DNA of 64,000 bases from Candidatus Ecksteinia adelgidicola. Its GTDB lineage: Bacteria > Pseudomonadota > Gammaproteobacteria > Enterobacterales > Enterobacteriaceae. Within the stretch, counting starts at the first letter, position 1. Each line of letters begins with the position of its first letter. Location: positions 1 through 64,000 of the forward strand of contig CP045239.1 in NCBI GenBank assembly GCA_020541345.1, in the 5' to 3' direction. A program made the translations under genes and the position numbers. The notes beneath the pieces were generated by a model. The model searched no databases and had not been told where the DNA came from. It worked only from the letters and a program-made list of their open reading frames with translations. Of this stretch, positions 49,525 to 60,359 are shown one piece after another.

Positions 49525-50105
49525 TGGCTAATATCTTATTGCTTGACAATATTGATTCGTTTACTTATAATTTAGTTTATCAATTACGAACAAATCATCA
49601 TAAAGTAATCATTTATCGCAACCATATTCATTTTAAGTTAATTGATCAACAATTAAAAAAAATGATTAATCCTGTAATAATTTTATCACCAGGACCTGGA
49701 TCTCCTTCAAGAGCTGGTTGTATGCCCGAATTATTAAAAAATTTATGTGGTAAAATACCCATTATTGGAATATGTCTTGGACATCAAGCTATTATAGAAG
49801 CTTATGGTGGACATATTATTCAATCTCATGAAATTTTACATGGAAAAACATCAAAAATTACCCATGACAATAAATATATGTTTTCTTGCATGGATAATCC
49901 ATTGCTAGTAGCACGTTATCATTCATTAATTGGTATCAATATTCCTGTTGCACTCACTATAAATGCACATTTTAATAACATGGTTATGGCAGTTCGTAAT
50001 AATCAAGATCATATCTGTGGATTTCAATTTCATCCAGAGTCAATTTTAACACCTCAGGGTTCACAGTTACTTGAAAAAACTTTAAGTTGGATTCTTCATG
50101 AATAA
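49524..50105 (+). CDS. trpG: anthranilate synthase component II (glutamine amidotransferase)
   Basis: Releases ammonia from glutamine for TrpE. 193 residues, the length of the free-standing Serratia TrpG; E. coli has a TrpG-TrpD fusion. Class I amidotransferase triad: C84 in GICLGHQ, H170 and E172 in FQFHPES. The oxyanion segment LSPGPGSPS is present. The ATG overlaps the trpE stop by one base and has agagg seven bases upstream. It ends cleanly in [12 protein letters not shown], so the lack of TrpD is not a truncation of a fusion. A hairpin follows at 50115-50155. Confidence 0.98.
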   Translation: MANILLLDNIDSFTYNLVYQLRTNHHKVIIYRNHIHFKLIDQQLKKMINPVIILSPGPGSPSRAGCMPELLKNLCGKIPIIGICLGHQAIIEAYGGHIIQSHEILHGKTSKITHDNKYMFSCMDNPLLVARYHSLIGINIPVALTINAHFNNMVMAVRNNQDHICGFQFHPESILTPQGSQLLEKTLSWILHE

Positions 50106-50114
50106 AAAAATAAT

Positions 50115-50155
50115 ATTTATCATTATTAAATGATATTTATTAAATAATGATAAAT
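50115..50155 (+). terminator. hairpin after trpEG
   Basis: Perfect 13-bp stem (atttatcattatt/aataatgataaat) with a 15-base loop, 10 bp after the trpG stop. A/T only and followed by aaattattaaa before T-rich sequence, so termination efficiency is uncertain, but the place and length suggest the end of a two-gene operon. Confidence 0.5.
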
Positions 50156-50975
50156 AAATTATTAAAAAAATATTTTTATATTATTAACATAGTAAGATAA
50201 AATAATAATATTACATGGTTATATCAAAACGTTTTTTACTTATATTCAGATCTAATCATAAATATTTTATATAATATTTAGTATTAATATTCAGTTGCAA
50301 TAAATAATTTTTTTTATTTGTAATTTTATAATTTTAATAAACACATTATTTTTACAAAAAATATTAAAAATACAATAATATAAGTTAATAATTATAAATT
50401 ATTATATGATTTTTATTATAATAACGTACATTAAAATAATTTTGCAATTAAAATAATACTATTTTTTTTTATTAATATTTATTTTCATATACATTATAAT
50501 AAAATATATAACAAATATAAAATTAAAAAGTTTTATCATATAATTATATATAACTTATTTTTTTTAAGTCTATATATAATACTTAATAAAAAGTGTATCT
50601 TAATATAATAGTTTATTTTCAGATAATACTTATAAGTTAAGCGTTAAATATTATATAAAAAAATATTTTTTTAATAATCTTTATAATAGAATTAATTATA
50701 TAAAAAGTAATATATTATAAATTAATAAAATTTTTTTGTTTATATATATTTAAAAAATTCAATATCTTTATGAAGATATTGAAAATAAAAAATTGAAAAC
50801 GTTAATTTGTTTACCAAAAAAATAAAAAAGAATTTATTGCTATAAAAATAAAAATTTTACACTTACATATTATTAAATGTAGTTTATATTTATTTAATTA
50901 GTGAATCTAATAAATAGATTATAAATGTTTTATTTAGAAAGAACATATATTTTTATAACGCATATTTATTTTTTG

Positions 50976-50984
50976 TGGTATATT
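50976..50984 (+). promoter_or_regulatory. candidate csrA promoter (extended -10)
   Basis: TGG followed by TATATT at 50979-50984 resembles an extended -10 (TGnTATAAT), about 60 bp before the csrA ATG. No clear -35. Confidence 0.3.
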
Positions 50985-51043
50985 ATTTTCACAATAACTG
51001 AACACTTAAAAATCTAACTCTTTTAATTTTTTAAGGAACAAAA

Positions 51044-51229
51044 ATGCTAATTCTAACTCGTCGAACTGGTGAAAACCTCATGATTGGAGATGAAATTACA
51101 GTTACAGTATTAGGGATAAAGGGTAATCAAGTACGTATTGGAATAAGCGCTCCTAAAAAAGTATCAGTGCATCGTGAAGAAATATATCAGCGTATTCAAG
51201 CTGAAAAACTTCAAGAAAAAACTTTTTAA
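51044..51229 (+). CDS. csrA: carbon storage regulator CsrA
   Basis: Small RNA-binding dimer that blocks or stabilises mRNAs at GGA motifs. 61 residues, the same length as E. coli, with [33 protein letters not shown] and the RNA-contact L4/R6 and R44 regions conserved. Strong ribosome binding site (aagga, 51033-51037). It precedes tRNA-Ser(GCU) and tRNA-Arg(ACG), the csrA-serV-argV order of E. coli. Retention of a global post-transcriptional regulator in so small a gene set is notable. No CsrB-like RNA (repeated GGA hairpins) is seen nearby. Confidence 0.97.
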   Translation: MLILTRRTGENLMIGDEITVTVLGIKGNQVRIGISAPKKVSVHREEIYQRIQAEKLQEKTF

Positions 51230-51410
51230 AGTTTAATAATATCTTAACATAAATAAAATGCTACTATAATTTTTATTTACTATTTTTTTTATTTTATGTT
51301 ATTTTAAATTTTTTCAACATATTATTATAATTTTTAATAAAAAATTTATATCTTTATAAAAAAATATAAATTTTATCAATAATTTTAATAAAAAAAACGC
51401 AATATTTTAA

Positions 51411-51438
51411 TTATTAATAGTAAAAAAAATAGTATAAT
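51411..51438 (+). promoter_or_regulatory. candidate promoter of the tRNA-Ser/tRNA-Arg pair
   Basis: Perfect TATAAT at 51433-51438, with ttatta at 51411-51416 as a weak -35 (16-base spacer). Initiation near 51445, 16 bases before tRNA-Ser. The two tRNA genes are 7 bp apart and surely co-transcribed. Confidence 0.45.
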
Positions 51439-51460
51439 ATTTTAAAACAATGACATATTT

Positions 51461-51550
51461 GGTGAGATGGCCGAGTGGTTAAAGGCGCTCCTCTGCTAAG
51501 GGAGTATGTAATTAAAATTTGCATCCGGGGTTCGAATCCCCGTCTCACCG
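51461..51550 (+). tRNA. serV: tRNA-Ser (anticodon GCU)
   Basis: 90-nt type II tRNA with acceptor GGTGAGA/TCTCACC, anticodon loop CTGCTAA, a long variable arm (TATGTAATTAAAATTTGCAT) and T arm CGGGGTTCGAATCCCCG. Reads AGU and AGC. Discriminator G, then TTA, so no encoded CCA. Synteny csrA-serV-argV as in E. coli. Confidence 0.97.
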
Positions 51551-51557
51551 TTACTTT

Positions 51558-51632
51558 GCATCCATAGCTCAGTTTGGATAGAGCACTCGGCTACGAACCG
51601 AGCGGTCGGAGGTTCAAATCCTTCTGGATGCA
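51558..51632 (+). tRNA. argV: tRNA-Arg (anticodon ACG)
   Basis: 75-nt cloverleaf with acceptor GCATCCA/TGGATGC, perfect anticodon stem CTCGG/CCGAG with loop CTACGAA and T arm GAGGTTCAAATCCTTC. A34 should be edited to inosine by TadA to read CGU, CGC and CGA. The D loop is one base longer than in E. coli. Discriminator A, then TTA: no encoded CCA. Confidence 0.96.
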
Positions 51633-54600
51633 TTATTTAAAAATACTTATATTTTAAAAAAGTGTAATATAAATATAATGTAGAAACGTAAAATGTTTTT
51701 TTTATAAAAGTTTAATTTTTATATTTTACAATCTTTTATTATGTGTATATTAAAACAATAATATCATTAAAGATTTCTAAAATATTATTTATTAAATAAT
51801 TTTGTATTAATTTTAAATAATATAAATATTTTTATATTAATAAAATAAATATTAATATTAAATTCTAAAAACAATTTTATGATTAATAACATTATGTATA
51901 ACGCTTATTATTTATTAAGTAAAAATAACACTACTATTATATAAAAAAATAAATATTAAAATCATAATTTATATTAATTTGATGTAAATTTTATGTTGTT
52001 ATTAATATTAAAAAAAAAATACAAAACATATAATTATTTTTTTATATATAAAATTATCAGCATAACAAACTATCATCTTTTAATAATATATTAAAAATAT
52101 TTATAATAAATAAATAAAAAAATAAACATTTAAAATATTAATTTTTATTAACACTGCGTAATTCTTGTATAATTAAATACAAATTTTTATAATATGATAT
52201 TTTTATATATTATACCTATATTTTATTCTTCTTTTTATTTTTAAAATAAACATTTATCTCAAATGCAATTTATCTTATTTTTATGTATTTTAAAATCTAT
52301 AATTATTTTTAAATATATGATAGTGACAAAAACATAATGTACTTTAAAATAATAAATTCATATATAAAAATAAAATTAAAATAATCAATTAACACTATAG
52401 TTTATAACTAATCAATTAACACTATAGTTTATAACTAATAATAAAATAAATATTTTTCAACAACAAATACAATATCTATTTTTACTTTGATGTATATTCT
52501 AATATATTTAATTCATATTTTAAAGATACTCAATAATTTATTGTAATATATATTTCAAATATTTCTAAAAATAAAAAATTCTTATCAAAGTTATATTAAA
52601 TTATTTAATTGTTAAAAAATTGATATGAACAATATTTGTAAATTTATTATTTTTATATAGGATATTATAAGATATTTATATAAAGTAAATTGACTATTTT
52701 TTTAAAAATAAATCCTATAATTATTGAAAATTATTATTTAAAAAAATGTAGTTTATAATATTTTTTATAAACATGTTATTTATATAAAATCAAAATTTTT
52801 ATATATAAAATATAAAAAAACAAACCATTGATATTCTAAAAAATTTAATAATAATATTTATTTAATTTTCTTAACTTTTTCATTAAAAATTTTTAAAATT
52901 AATATACGTTTTAAAATTGTTTTCTCTTAAAAAATATACTCAAATATTGCTATGATTTATAATATTGTTCTTATATATTTATTTTTATAATAACTTTTCT
53001 TTATTATATAAAATTTTTATGAGTTAGTTAAATATAGTTTTTATACTAATATTTATTGAATAATCTATCAGAAAAGCATAAATTTTTTATAAAACATTAT
53101 ATATAATAAGATAGACATGTTACGTAAATATTAATTTTTTTGTGCTATAAAGATATATTATATGTTGTTTAAAATTGTTAAATGTTTACTCAATATTAAA
53201 CTTTTTATTATGTTAAAAAGAACAATGAAAAACACAATTATAAAAATTTCAACAATATACTAATTTTAGTAAAAATATAATTTTTAATATTAAATCGATA
53301 CAATAAAATGTAATATACAATACTTACTAAAAAAATAAAAATAAAATAATAGGTAATAATTTAAATAAAATGTATAATTTTTTAAAAAAAATTATATTTA
53401 TAATAAAAAAAAGTGTAATTTTACTGATAATCAATAACACTTGTTCTAAATATAATTAAATATTATATAAAAATATACAAATAAAATTTTAATAAAAAAT
53501 TAGTAAAGTTTTTTATAAAATATTTAAGAAATCAAAAATTAAAAAATTTAAATATCAATATCATTACATACTTATAAAAATTTTTAAAAAATTTTAACAA
53601 TATTTATAAAAAGTTGAACATTTCTAAAATAAGCAGTAATATAAAGATATTTTTTTGTATATACTATACTTAATTAACAATAATTTTGATTATATTTGTT
53701 TTAAACAAAATTTTAAAAAAATGTGTATAATGTTATATTTTATTTTGATAATTTTTATTAACTATTTTTTATTTTTTTTAAAAAAAAAATATTATTATAT
53801 CTAATTTATTTTTTTAATATATAAATTTACTTACTTATTTTACATTAAAAAGTATAAAAACTTTTTTATAATAATATTTTTAAAGTATAGTTAACTACTT
53901 TTAAAAAATTTATAAAATTATTGTAATTTTATACATTTAACAACACTAAAAGAATAATTTTATATTTAAGATAAGTCAGATAAAAAGATCAAAATTTATT
54001 AATCTTCAAAAAATATTACTTTCAGACTCTGACATTATGTTAATATTTTAAGTAGAATTATTGTTATATTATAATATTTATAAAATTTTAATATAAAAAC
54101 TTAAATAAAAAAATAACATATAATTATTTTTAAATTATAGAAAACATTTAAATAAACAATCATGTTACTATTTTAACACTATATATAAAATTTTAAATAA
54201 TAAATTGTATACATTTTGATAAAAATTAATAATTTTTATTATAAATTTTAATATATGATAGTAATATTACTAAGTAACTGAAGTTTAATTATTTCTTAAA
54301 AATTTAAATAATTAATTTATTTTTTATAAATATTTGGATACTGATATAATGATTAATTTTATTTTATATTAAAAATTATATATTTTATAAAAAATTTATA
54401 ATAAAAATTTTAAAATAATGAAAAATATATTTTGTTTTAAAAATTTTTTATTAAAAGATAATAAAATATTATAAATAATGTTTATATTATAATAGTCAAT
54501 TATACGTAATATGATATAAAAACATAATAATATTCTTTTTAATGTATTTACAATATTATTTAAATTATTTTAAACATTTTAAATTTATAAATTAATATCT

Positions 54601-55052
54601 TTCTTTAAAATTATTTAATATTTTAATTTTTTATAATATGGATATCTATTATAATATTGATATCTATAATGTTAATAAAATTAATAAAAACACATTGATG
54701 TATTTTTTTAAGAACATAATGTTAATATTAGTAATATTATATTCTTTATAAAATATATTTAATTTTAGACATATTTAATTATTATTTTTAAGAGCTTGTT
54801 ACAAAGAAATATAACAACGTTTAAATATAACTATTTAACTTTTATATAAATTAAAAAATAAATTTAATTAATTAAAAAATCTATAAAAATAGTTTTTAAT
54901 TTATTGTATGTCTAATTGTATAAATTATTTTGATATCTAAATATATTACTTTTATATTAAAATACACAACAAAAAAATAATAATTATTTAAGTTAATTTA
55001 TTATTTAATCTATAAAAATATTGATTCAAGATATGATTCTTTTGGAAAAAAA
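51633..55052. other. AT-rich desert between argV and epmA
   Basis: The longest empty stretch, about 3.4 kb, with no ORF or homology. E. coli has further argV copies, yqaB and gshA after argV, and frdABCD upstream of epmA; none can be read. Contains an exact 27-bp duplication at 52383-52436. A less AT-skewed patch at about 54015-54040 (actttcagactctgacatt) is unexplained. Confidence 0.4.
52383..52436. repeat. exact tandem duplication, 27 bp x 2
   Basis: 52383-52409 and 52410-52436 are identical (unit begins aatcaattaacactatagtt). Non-coding; recent duplication. Confidence 0.95.
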
Positions 55053-56030
55053 ATGAATAAAATCATAAAATGGAAACCAAATGCATCAATTACTAATTTA
55101 TTAAAACGAGCAAAAATATTAACAAAAATTCGTAAATTTTTTAAAGATCGTAATATATTAGAAGTTGAAACACCTATGATGAGTCATAGGACAGTAACTG
55201 ATGTATACTTATCATCATTTAAAACATATTTTGTAAAACCAAATAGTAACAAAAAAATTCTTCTGTATATGATTACTAGCCCAGAATTTCATATGAAACG
55301 CTTGCTTGCTGCTGGTAGTGGCGCTATTTATCAATTAGGACGAAGTTTTCGTAATCAAGAACTCGGACCATATCATAATCCAGAATTTACTATTTTAGAA
55401 TGGTATCGACCTTATTACAGCATGTATAAAATCATGAACGAAGTTAATGAATTATTAAAAAAAGTTTTAAATTGTAATAATGCAGACATGCTCTCTTATC
55501 AAGAAATATTTTTCAAATATTTTAACATCGATCCTATTTTATTAAAAAAAAATCAACTACTTCAATTAATAACTAAACTGTCTTTAAGTAATGTTCCTAA
55601 TTATCAAGAAGACAAAAATACTTTGCTACAATTATTATTTACTATTGGCATAGAACCTCATCTTGGAAAAAAAAAACCAATTTTTATATATCATTTTCCA
55701 GCTGATCAAGCAGTATCAGCAACAATTCATCCTAATGATCACAAAATAGCAGAACGATTTGAAGTATACTTTAAAGGTATTGAATTAGCAAATGGTTTTC
55801 ATGAACTCATTGATTATCAAGAACAATATCAACGATTTAAAAAAGATAATCAACAACGTGCACTACGAGGTTTTTCAAAACAATTAATCGATAATAATCT
55901 TTTAACTGCCTTACAACATGGAATTCCAGATTGTTCCGGAGTAGCGATAGGTGTCGATCGATTAGTAATGCTTGCGATTGGCGCTAAAAATTTAAATGAA
56001 ACATTATCTTTTTCTATAGACCGTGCATAA
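55053..56030 (+). CDS. epmA: elongation factor P beta-lysyltransferase (GenX/PoxA)
   Basis: A LysRS-like class II enzyme that attaches (R)-beta-lysine to EF-P, easing translation of proline stretches. 325 residues, as in E. coli. Motif 2 ([23 protein letters not shown] near 105-125) and motif 3 ([16 protein letters not shown] near 300) are present. There is no tRNA anticodon-binding domain, which separates it from LysRS. An in-frame A10 tract (55667-55676) is intact. Start ATG with gga upstream. Neighbour order epmA(+) mscM(-) psd(-) orn(+) is that of E. coli. It needs EpmB and EF-P, not in the window. Confidence 0.96.
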   Translation: MNKIIKWKPNASITNLLKRAKILTKIRKFFKDRNILEVETPMMSHRTVTDVYLSSFKTYFVKPNSNKKILLYMITSPEFHMKRLLAAGSGAIYQLGRSFRNQELGPYHNPEFTILEWYRPYYSMYKIMNEVNELLKKVLNCNNADMLSYQEIFFKYFNIDPILLKKNQLLQLITKLSLSNVPNYQEDKNTLLQLLFTIGIEPHLGKKKPIFIYHFPADQAVSATIHPNDHKIAERFEVYFKGIELANGFHELIDYQEQYQRFKKDNQQRALRGFSKQLIDNNLLTALQHGIPDCSGVAIGVDRLVMLAIGAKNLNETLSFSIDRA

Positions 56031-56144
56031 ATTTTTATATAGAAAATGTTTTAGTTTTATATTATTTTCTATTAGAAATAATAATCATATATTATTTTGT
56101 TTTAAATTAATATTTTTTCATAAGTAATAACTTCAACTAAAATA

Positions 56145-59100
56145 TTATTTCGTATTATTTAATCGTAATAATAATTCACTACGTACTTGAAATGGTGGAT
56201 AGGGTAGAGTAATATTATGTTTTTTATAACCAGAAAGAATTAACTGATGAATTTCATGACGCAACGGCATGCGATGTTTCATTTCTGCCACATAAACACG
56301 CAACTCAAAGATTTGAATACCTTGTTGTAAATTCACTAAATATACTTCAGGACCTGGATTGTCTAATACTAATGAACAAGAGGTAGCAGCATGACTAAGA
56401 ATGTTAGTTACTTCTTCACTGTTAACATCAGCTGGAGCAGGTATAGTAAGTACTACTCTAGTTAACGTATCTGATAATGACCAATTAATTAATTGCTCAG
56501 TAATAAATGCTTTATTTGGTACAATAATTTCTTTTCGATCCCAGTCTGAAATAGTAGTTGCACGAGTATTGATTTTAGTAACAGTGCCAGTTAAATTTCT
56601 AATTGTTACTGTATCACCAATACGTATTGGTTTCTCAAAAAGAATAATCAAACCAGAAATAAAATTAGAAAAAATCTCTTGCATTCCAAATCCTAATCCT
56701 AAACTTAATGCTGTAATAACCCATTGTAATTTTGACCATTCAATACCAATCCAAGAAAAACTAAACACTGAACCAAATACCAAAAGAAGGTACTTAGTTA
56801 TAGTAATAACAGCATATCCAGTTCCTGGCGCTAATTCTAAATGTTGCAGTACTGCTAATTCTAATAATGCTGGTAAATTTCTTAAAAGTTGCATAGTAAT
56901 AGTTAAGATTAAAATAGCAATTAATATAGCACCTAAAGTAATTGGATGTGTTATTTCTATATTATTAGTTTTTGAAGTAACATTCCATAAAGAGATATTT
57001 TCTATAAATGAGAAAGCTGAATGAATTTCTGACCATAATATAATTACTGACACTAATGCAATCATAGTAAGAATTGATCTAACTAGTTGTAGTGATTGAG
57101 CGCTAATAGCATCTAAATCAATTTCTATATCATCTATATCTATTAAACTTTCAATATTATTTTGAACACATATTTCTTCTTCTCCTCCTTCACGTATACG
57201 CTGTGACAATATTTCTGCTCGTCGTTGTTTAGCACGATCAAAGGCAATTCGTCGTCTTTGAATTAACATCCATCGACGAATAACATAATAAATTATAAGC
57301 AAGAAAAACCAGATAACAACTGAAATCTCTAATCGAACTAATAATGCTTGTGAAGTAGTCAAATAACCTATAGAAGAAGCAAACACTGCTATTAATGGGG
57401 CTAATAATAATATTCTCCATAAAACACGATTCATGACATTATTAGAAGAGCCTTCTTTATCTAAGTATAACGGAATTCCAGTACATTTTAATCTATGAGT
57501 AATAAGAACTAAAGAAAAACAAAGTCCAATAAAACAAAGTCTTCCTAAAGAATTCATTAAATCATATTCTTGTAAAGAGTTGCACGTAATTAACCCCATA
57601 AGTAATGGTATCATTATCAAAACTAACATTTTATAATAACGTACAGTTAGATTAATTTGCTTAATAGGCCAACGAAAATGTCTAATGAATAATCCTTGTG
57701 GATGTGCAAACATCTTGCATATCATGCATAACCAAAGAATTGGTAAAACGTTAATAATACCTTGGCCTATTGCTTCCGTTATTTGGTAATCCCAAGCTTT
57801 TTTTAAATAAAGTCCATATATTGACCATAAAATTGGTATTGGTAATACTACTAACATTGATAAAAGAACAGTATGTAACGTTAGAAGAAATGTATCTTGT
57901 GTCACTTTACCAATTTTATTACTAGTACGTAATAAAAATGCATAATAATATTTTCTTGAAATAATGTTCATAATCATTAATAAAAAAGTACTAAAAATTG
58001 GAATTAATGTTTTTGGATTATTAATTATTATTGAAAAAATATGTTTTATCTTTATTAAGATATTTGATGATGTTAAAAGATGTAAATTGTTTTTGATATG
58101 AAATAAATAAGAGAAATGAATTGGATAAATATTTGGGACCCAAAACAAGTAACGATGAGTAGCATCATAAATTTTATATAATACTTTAATTAATTGAACA
58201 TTAGCTAATTTTAGCTTTTGCATTTCTTTTAATTGATTATTAGAATTAGCAAGTAATAAATCAAGTAATTTAGATTGAATGTTAAATTGTTTATTAATGA
58301 TATAATATTGACGATCTTTTATATGAGTAATATTATTATACTTAAATTGATTTTGTTTCAATTCTTCTAACTGCATTTCTAATTGTAAATGTTGAACACG
58401 CAATTTAATAATACTACTATCTACTTTCTTTAAATGTGGCATTTTTGGTAAAACTGTTACTTGAGCTCGAAGAGCTTGACCTAATATTGAAGAAAAACCA
58501 AGCCATTTTGATTGTTTAATAATAGTAGTTAATGTTTGGTGAACTTGCAAAGTTTGAGCTATAACGTGCTGTTGTTGAAAAATAATTAAATTTATTTGAT
58601 TTATTTGATTATTGAGCATAACAGAAAGCATGTGATGCATTTCCATTTGATCTATTATTTTTTTTGATAAATTATGTTTTTTATTTTTTAGAAGTTCATT
58701 TTTTTTTGATAACGCTTTAGATGTTAATTGACGTTCAGTGTATAAATTATTATTTAGCGATAATAGTAGAGCATTGATTTTATCATAATGTTTTTTATAA
58801 ATATTATTATATGTTATAAATAATTTTTGATAATTGTTTGAATCTTGTAAAGTTTGAAACTTATTAAGTTTAGATGCAATGGTATCTATTTTAAACAAAG
58901 TTAACAAGAATGGAAAATGTGATATGAAAGAACAGTTGGTTAATTTATTAGTTACTTTATTATTTTCTCTAAAAAACAATTTATTTAGATTAATATATGG
59001 ATTTTCTGTATTAGTAAAAAAATTAAAGAATTTTTGTATATAATTTTTTTTTTTCTTTAATAAATGCATGTTTGATGATAAAAAATCATTCACTTGAAGC

Positions 59101-59441
59101 ATTCTGTTTTTTATAACGTTTTTCGAAAAAGTATTAAAATTCTTTAATAATGTTTTATTCTTTTTTATGATTAATTGATCAATAAAATTTATTTTTTTTA
59201 ATGAAAAATTACTAATTAGTTGTCGATGTTCTTTAATATTCAGTTGTGATAATTGATTTCCTAAAAACCAGAATACGGTGTTATTTATTGTATGAATTAT
59301 TTCTGAACTATCAGATGCATTTTTAACATTTTGAACTACTTGAAATCTTTTTTCAAAATAAGTATTAGCTTCTTCTGAAATAGATGGCAATATTAGATGA
59401 AATGCTAAGTTACTAAAAAATAGTATATTAATAAGCCACAC
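56145..59441 (-). CDS. mscM: miniconductance mechanosensitive channel MscM (YjeP)
   Basis: Large MscS-family channel that releases solutes on osmotic downshock. 1098 residues against 1107 in E. coli. GTG start (ttg-tgtgg context) after the psd stop, with agaga upstream. N-terminal signal peptide (about 1-20), then a long coiled-coil-like periplasmic region (about 25-460, diverged and lysine/asparagine-rich, but with QTLQVHQTL and QALRAQVTVLPKMPHL aligned). Several membrane segments follow, then the pore/vestibule domain with GLGFGMQEIFSNFISGLIIL and FEKPIRIGDTVTI. Downstream of psd by 12 bp, so one operon. Longest gene in the window and fully open. Confidence 0.96.
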   Translation of the reverse strand: MWLINILFFSNLAFHLILPSISEEANTYFEKRFQVVQNVKNASDSSEIIHTINNTVFWFLGNQLSQLNIKEHRQLISNFSLKKINFIDQLIIKKNKTLLKNFNTFSKNVIKNRMLQVNDFLSSNMHLLKKKKNYIQKFFNFFTNTENPYINLNKLFFRENNKVTNKLTNCSFISHFPFLLTLFKIDTIASKLNKFQTLQDSNNYQKLFITYNNIYKKHYDKINALLLSLNNNLYTERQLTSKALSKKNELLKNKKHNLSKKIIDQMEMHHMLSVMLNNQINQINLIIFQQQHVIAQTLQVHQTLTTIIKQSKWLGFSSILGQALRAQVTVLPKMPHLKKVDSSIIKLRVQHLQLEMQLEELKQNQFKYNNITHIKDRQYYIINKQFNIQSKLLDLLLANSNNQLKEMQKLKLANVQLIKVLYKIYDATHRYLFWVPNIYPIHFSYLFHIKNNLHLLTSSNILIKIKHIFSIIINNPKTLIPIFSTFLLMIMNIISRKYYYAFLLRTSNKIGKVTQDTFLLTLHTVLLSMLVVLPIPILWSIYGLYLKKAWDYQITEAIGQGIINVLPILWLCMICKMFAHPQGLFIRHFRWPIKQINLTVRYYKMLVLIMIPLLMGLITCNSLQEYDLMNSLGRLCFIGLCFSLVLITHRLKCTGIPLYLDKEGSSNNVMNRVLWRILLLAPLIAVFASSIGYLTTSQALLVRLEISVVIWFFLLIIYYVIRRWMLIQRRRIAFDRAKQRRAEILSQRIREGGEEEICVQNNIESLIDIDDIEIDLDAISAQSLQLVRSILTMIALVSVIILWSEIHSAFSFIENISLWNVTSKTNNIEITHPITLGAILIAILILTITMQLLRNLPALLELAVLQHLELAPGTGYAVITITKYLLLVFGSVFSFSWIGIEWSKLQWVITALSLGLGFGMQEIFSNFISGLIILFEKPIRIGDTVTIRNLTGTVTKINTRATTISDWDRKEIIVPNKAFITEQLINWSLSDTLTRVVLTIPAPADVNSEEVTNILSHAATSCSLVLDNPGPEVYLVNLQQGIQIFELRVYVAEMKHRMPLRHEIHQLILSGYKKHNITLPYPPFQVRSELLLRLNNTK

Positions 59442-59453
59442 AATATGTATCTC

Positions 59454-60359
59454 TTAACGTCTATGGCATAATTTATCAGAAGTGATAAGATGAGAAGAAA
59501 TTTTAGCTAGAGCTTTTCCTATTTTTGTACAACTACCTTGATGCAAATATGATAAAAATTGTACGCTATTTAAAACAAATAGATTAATAACTGTCGAACC
59601 AAGGTTAAAACGACCCATCTCTTCACCTTTTTTTAATTTAATTGAATTTTCAATGTTTTTTTCTGGATAAACCCAATGTTGAATGCCATTATGTTTATTT
59701 GGACCAGAAATTAAACCTGCCCAAATTGTTTCAATACTACTGACAATCATAGCACCGACTAAAATTTGTATCATATAACCGATAATTGTTTCGAATACGC
59801 AAATAACTCTTTCGTTTTTTGAAAATAAATTAGGTATATTAGAAGCGGTTAGTGGATTTACTGAAAAAAGAGTACCTGGAACATAAATCATTTCACGAAG
59901 TACACCATCACATGGCATGTGTATACGGTGATAATCTCGCGGTGATAAATAAGTAGTTACAAATAAACCATGACAAAAAATATTTACTAATCTAGTATTA
60001 CCAGCTAATAATCCTTCTAGACTATAATTATGTCCTTTAGACTGAAAAATTTTTTTATTATTAATTAAACCAATTTGACTAATAATTCCGTCGGCAGGAA
60101 AAGATAAATAATTAATGTTTTTAATAATTGGTCGAGCATCTTTTCGTAATGATCTAATAAAAAAATCATTGATAGTTAAATATGAAGACAAATCTGAATT
60201 TAAAGCTAATTTCATATCTATATTATAGTAACGAACAAAAATTTTAATTATTATATGAGTAAATTGGCCCATTTTTTTAGTTGAAATCCAACCAACTAAA
60301 CGGGTGAGCATTAATTTTGGTAAAAAATATTGTAATTTACATTTAATATTTTCGAACAA
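59454..60359 (-). CDS. psd: phosphatidylserine decarboxylase proenzyme
   Basis: Makes phosphatidylethanolamine at the inner membrane. 301 residues (E. coli 322, whose extra tail is dispensable acidic sequence). Self-cleaves at the LGST motif, S255, giving a pyruvoyl alpha chain. The rest of the triad, D90 in SFPADG and H147 in HRIHMPC, is in place. Also YLSPRDYHR and PGTLFSVNPLTA. Cotranscribed with mscM downstream. In E. coli rsgA lies upstream of psd; here that stretch has no ORF. Confidence 0.97.
   Translation of the reverse strand: MFENIKCKLQYFLPKLMLTRLVGWISTKKMGQFTHIIIKIFVRYYNIDMKLALNSDLSSYLTINDFFIRSLRKDARPIIKNINYLSFPADGIISQIGLINNKKIFQSKGHNYSLEGLLAGNTRLVNIFCHGLFVTTYLSPRDYHRIHMPCDGVLREMIYVPGTLFSVNPLTASNIPNLFSKNERVICVFETIIGYMIQILVGAMIVSSIETIWAGLISGPNKHNGIQHWVYPEKNIENSIKLKKGEEMGRFNLGSTVINLFVLNSVQFLSYLHQGSCTKIGKALAKISSHLITSDKLCHRR

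Larger units (their letters stand above)
50106..51043. other. AT-rich gap between trpG and csrA
   Basis: About 940 bp. Downstream trp genes would be expected here in most enterobacteria; no trpD remnant can be read. alaS, which precedes csrA in E. coli, is also absent. Holds the trpG hairpin and the likely csrA promoter. Confidence 0.45.

Noticed and set aside
50106..51043. trpD remnant after trpG
   Set aside because: Length would suit, but no motif of the phosphoribosyltransferase could be read in any frame.
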